A stretch of DNA of 64,000 nt from contig NZ_CABVIR010000003.1 of assembly GCF_902498065.1 (NCBI RefSeq), positions 62,001 to 126,000 on the forward strand, in the 5' to 3' direction. Positions 61,715 to 64,000 of the stretch are shown in pieces; positions within the stretch are counted from its first letter, which is position 1; every line of letters starts with the position of its first letter. The DNA comes from Pseudomonas fluorescens. GTDB taxonomy: Bacteria; Pseudomonadota; Gammaproteobacteria; Pseudomonadales; Pseudomonadaceae. The position numbers were made by a program, and so were the translations under genes. The notes under the pieces were generated by a model. That model did no database searches, was not told where the DNA came from, and saw only the letters and a program-made list of their open reading frames with translations.

Positions 61715-63652
61715 TTAGCCCTTGGGCTTGGGAAACGCGGCATTGATGTTGGCGTCGATGCTGGCCTTGACGCCCTGGCCGTCAGGCGTGGCGCCAGGGC
61801 CGCCGCCATTGTTCAGGTGCAACACGCCACCGGTGTTGAACTCGGCATCACCGCTGGCATGGAAGCTGATTTGCACGCCGCTCAAGTTGATCTGGCCGCT
61901 GGCATTGAGCTCCAGGATGCTTTCACCACAGACCAGCCGCAGGTTCTCACCCACTTCAATGACGTAGCTCTGGCTGATGCTGTCGGTCTTGCGCTGACCC
62001 ACCGAAAGAATGTCTTCCTGTTTGACGATTCGCAGGCGGTTGTTGCCGATGGTGACCGTCTCGTTATGCCCGATGCTTTTGTTGCGATCGTGGCCTACCG
62101 AGTGGCTTTCATCGACCTCGACCACGATGTCCTGATTGCGCTCGGCATGGATGTACAGCTGCTCGGCGCCTTTCTTGTCTTCCATGCGGATTTCGTTGAA
62201 GTTCGCCGGTGTGCCACCTTTGCTCGAACGGCTTTTCATGCCGCTCTGGGTGGCGTTTTCGGGCAAGTCATAGGGCACGGTTTGTTCGGCGTTATAGACG
62301 CGGCCGGTGATGATCGGCCGGTCCGGGTCGCCTTCGAGGAAACTGACGATCACTTCCTGGCCGATCCGTGGGATCTGCATCGAGCCCCAGTTTTTACCGG
62401 CCCAGGATTGCGACACGCGAATCCAGCACGAACTGTTTTCGTTGGACTGGTCATGACGGTCCCAATAGAAATGCACCTTCACCCGGCCGAACTGGTCGGT
62501 CCAGATTTCCTCGCCCTTGGGCCCGACCACCAATGCGGTCTGCGGGCCTTTGACGATGGGGCGAAGGGTGTTGGGCAGGGGGCGGTAACTTTGTTGGGCG
62601 TCGATACAGGTCAGGCTGCTTCCGAACTGCGCCGAGGCCGCGCCGCCGCCGGTTTCCCCGCTTTCCTGGGAAATGTAATAGCGGGCGCCGACGATCAGGT
62701 ACTCGCGGTTCTGGTCCTGACGGCTGAAGCCGGTGAGGCTGAACAAATGACCCGGACCCAGGCCCCGAGCGTTGCCGGCGAGCTCGACCTGTTCATGCAG
62801 CGTCTGCAAAGCTTCGATGCGGGTGCGGGCGTAATGTTCGCCGTCTTCGCTTTGTACATAGGTGCCGGGGTAGTCGTACAGCGGATAGTCGCCGGCGGTG
62901 TGCGGACGGGGCATGGCCGAGCGCACGTCAATTCGCGCGCTGGGGCGCTGGAAGTCATAGTCGTTGAGTTCCAGCGAGCCCGGCTGGACTTCCTGGGCCA
63001 GGTGCCAATCGTGGATGTGATCGCGTTCACGCTGCTGTTCATTCTTGGGGTAGTAGGGCACCGAGGCGTAGCCGGGCACGCTGGTGTGGGCGCCGTAGGC
63101 ATCGGCCAGCACCAGCACATGACGACCCTGTTCATGGCGGAAGAAGTAGTAGATCCCTTCCTGCTCCATCAGGCGGCTGACGAAATCGAAGCTGGTTTCG
63201 CGATACTGCACGCAGTATTCCCACTCGCGATAAGGCCGGCTCAGGGCATCTTCGAAATCGGAAAAGCCCAGGTCGCGAAACACCTGCTTGATGATCTGCG
63301 GGATGGTCAGGTTCTGGAAAATCCGGCAATCGGAGGTACGGGTCAGCAGCCATAGCCAGGGCCGCAGCGTGGCCTGGTAGCTGGCGAACTGGCCCTCGTC
63401 GACGTTCTGGCTGCAACGGGCAACGATGCCATGGAAATGACGCTCGCCACCGCCGTCCAATTGCAGGCTCAGGCACATGGGTTTGCCCAGCAACTGGTTG
63501 AGGTCGATGGCGTTGTCCAGCGAGTGGAGCTGCAACTCATAGTTGAACAGCCGCCCCAGCTCTTCGCCGCCGCCCATGTCCTTGAGCAACAGTGCATCCG
63601 GCCCCAGGGGGCTGGTGATTTTTGCCAGGCGTGAGAGTTGCTTGAATAGCAT
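61715..63652 (-). CDS. vgrG: Type VI secretion system spike protein VgrG
   Basis: 645 residues. The gp27-like N-terminal half (LFKQLSRLAKITSPLGPDALLLKDMGGGEELGRLFNYELQL; RETSFDFVSRLMEQEGIYYFFRHEQGRHVLVLAD) leads into the gp5 OB-fold and a C-terminal beta-prism of repeated short strands (VEVDESHSVGHDRNKSIGHNETVTIGNNRLRIV). QIPRIGQEVIVSFLEGDPDRPIITGRVYNAE is the classic VgrG signature. No extra catalytic domain follows the spike, so it acts as carrier for PAAR-tipped effectors. It lies between clpV and the Rhs chaperone, all on the minus strand. Confidence 0.96.
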   Translation of the reverse strand: MLFKQLSRLAKITSPLGPDALLLKDMGGGEELGRLFNYELQLHSLDNAIDLNQLLGKPMCLSLQLDGGGERHFHGIVARCSQNVDEGQFASYQATLRPWLWLLTRTSDCRIFQNLTIPQIIKQVFRDLGFSDFEDALSRPYREWEYCVQYRETSFDFVSRLMEQEGIYYFFRHEQGRHVLVLADAYGAHTSVPGYASVPYYPKNEQQRERDHIHDWHLAQEVQPGSLELNDYDFQRPSARIDVRSAMPRPHTAGDYPLYDYPGTYVQSEDGEHYARTRIEALQTLHEQVELAGNARGLGPGHLFSLTGFSRQDQNREYLIVGARYYISQESGETGGGAASAQFGSSLTCIDAQQSYRPLPNTLRPIVKGPQTALVVGPKGEEIWTDQFGRVKVHFYWDRHDQSNENSSCWIRVSQSWAGKNWGSMQIPRIGQEVIVSFLEGDPDRPIITGRVYNAEQTVPYDLPENATQSGMKSRSSKGGTPANFNEIRMEDKKGAEQLYIHAERNQDIVVEVDESHSVGHDRNKSIGHNETVTIGNNRLRIVKQEDILSVGQRKTDSISQSYVIEVGENLRLVCGESILELNASGQINLSGVQISFHASGDAEFNTGGVLHLNNGGGPGATPDGQGVKASIDANINAAFPKPKG

Positions 63653-63711
63653 CAGTTATCCCGTAAACGTTGTAATCGTCGCGCCGCTTTTTCCAGCAGA
63701 AACCAGATCAA

Positions 63712-63803
63712 GTGTGGGAGCGAGCCTGCTCGCGATGGCGGGCTGACATCCAACATCGATGCTGGATGTCATGGCCTCATCGCGAGCGGGCTCGCTCCCA
63801 CAT
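63712..63803. repeat. REPIN (paired REP hairpin)
   Basis: GTGTGGGAGCGAGCCTGCTC and its inverse ending GCTCGCTCCCACA lie between clpV and vgrG. Confidence 0.9.
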
Positions 63804-63822
63804 TGACCGTGTTCCAGGACGG

Positions 63823-64000
63823 TCAGGCGGCGTCGCTGAAGTCGTAGTGCAATTCGTTATCCCGGGCGCTGATCCGCACGCCTGCCAGCGCTTTGCCTTC
63901 GAGCATGCGGGTGAGGAACTCGCGGCTCATGTCCGGCAGCAGACTGTTGGTCAGGATGGTGTCGATCATCCGTCCACCGCTTTCGGTTTCGGTGCAGCGG
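63823..64000 (-). CDS. clpV: T6SS ATPase ClpV/TssH, C-terminal end (partial)
   Basis: The last 58 codons are in the window: CTETESGGRMIDTILTNSLLPDMS, then EFLTRMLEGKALAGVRISAR and a C-terminal end YDFSDAA. ESGGRMIDTILTN followed by LLP is the sensor-2 region typical of ClpV, the AAA+ enzyme that disassembles contracted T6SS sheath. The catalytic modules lie outside. It shows that the accessory effector genes here are attached to a structural T6SS cluster continuing rightward on the minus strand. Confidence 0.9.
   Translation of the reverse strand, partial: RCTETESGGRMIDTILTNSLLPDMSREFLTRMLEGKALAGVRISARDNELHYDFSDAA

Overview
The window is a chromosomal segment of a fluorescent Pseudomonas, most likely the P. 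fluorescens group. Three things point there: GC-rich codon use, gene order shared with other pseudomonads (pst-phoU, phoBR, ubiCA-rubredoxin-HU, purEK, aspA), and many paired REP/REPIN hairpins carrying the GTGGGAGC...GCTCCCAC core between genes. No tRNA, rRNA, CRISPR array or intact insertion sequence was seen.

Positions 1-32,400 are mostly ordinary metabolism and transport. They hold the end of a two-subunit pyruvate carboxylase, an autotransporter, a polar amino acid ABC pair, a homocysteine methyltransferase, two GNAT acetyltransferases, a divergent PaiB/MocR pair, and a very large dermonecrotic-toxin-like protein (1527 aa). These are followed by a polyamine-binding protein with an acetylpolyamine deacetylase and an AraC regulator, asparaginase, an alanine/glycine symporter, and aspA with a divergent LysR gene. 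Then come two tandem metzincin-type protease genes (one frameshifted), purEK and several small housekeeping genes. The MocR gene carries an unusual 12-bp-periodic run of DnaA-box-like sequences in its linker.

Positions 32,480-45,500 are the phosphate regulon: pstS, pstCAB, phoU and, on the opposite strand, phoBR. Pho-box-like sites lie before pstS, pstC and phoB. A response regulator, an M23 peptidase and a CorC/HlyC-type membrane protein sit between the two blocks. Positions 45,500-49,550 hold a small secreted repeat protein, ubiC-ubiA, rubredoxin and its reductase, and an HU-type protein.

Positions 49,560-64,000 are a type VI secretion accessory island. It contains the end of clpV, vgrG, an Eag-type chaperone, a full-length prePAAR-Rhs toxin (1465 aa) with a WHH-type nuclease tip and its immunity gene, and then a trail of displaced toxin/immunity cassettes. 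The cassettes share a near-identical stretch of about 0.5 kb of Rhs core in three copies, which would allow tip switching by recombination. Between the first Eag chaperone and the rhs gene lies an oppositely oriented module: a second Eag chaperone, a Tse6-like prePAAR effector with an unassigned C-terminal toxin domain, an immunity gene, and an IS3-type transposase remnant. A 26-bp near-perfect direct repeat brackets this module and reproduces the chaperone-rhs junction, so the insertion split a chaperone-rhs operon. This island is the most likely place for new biology.
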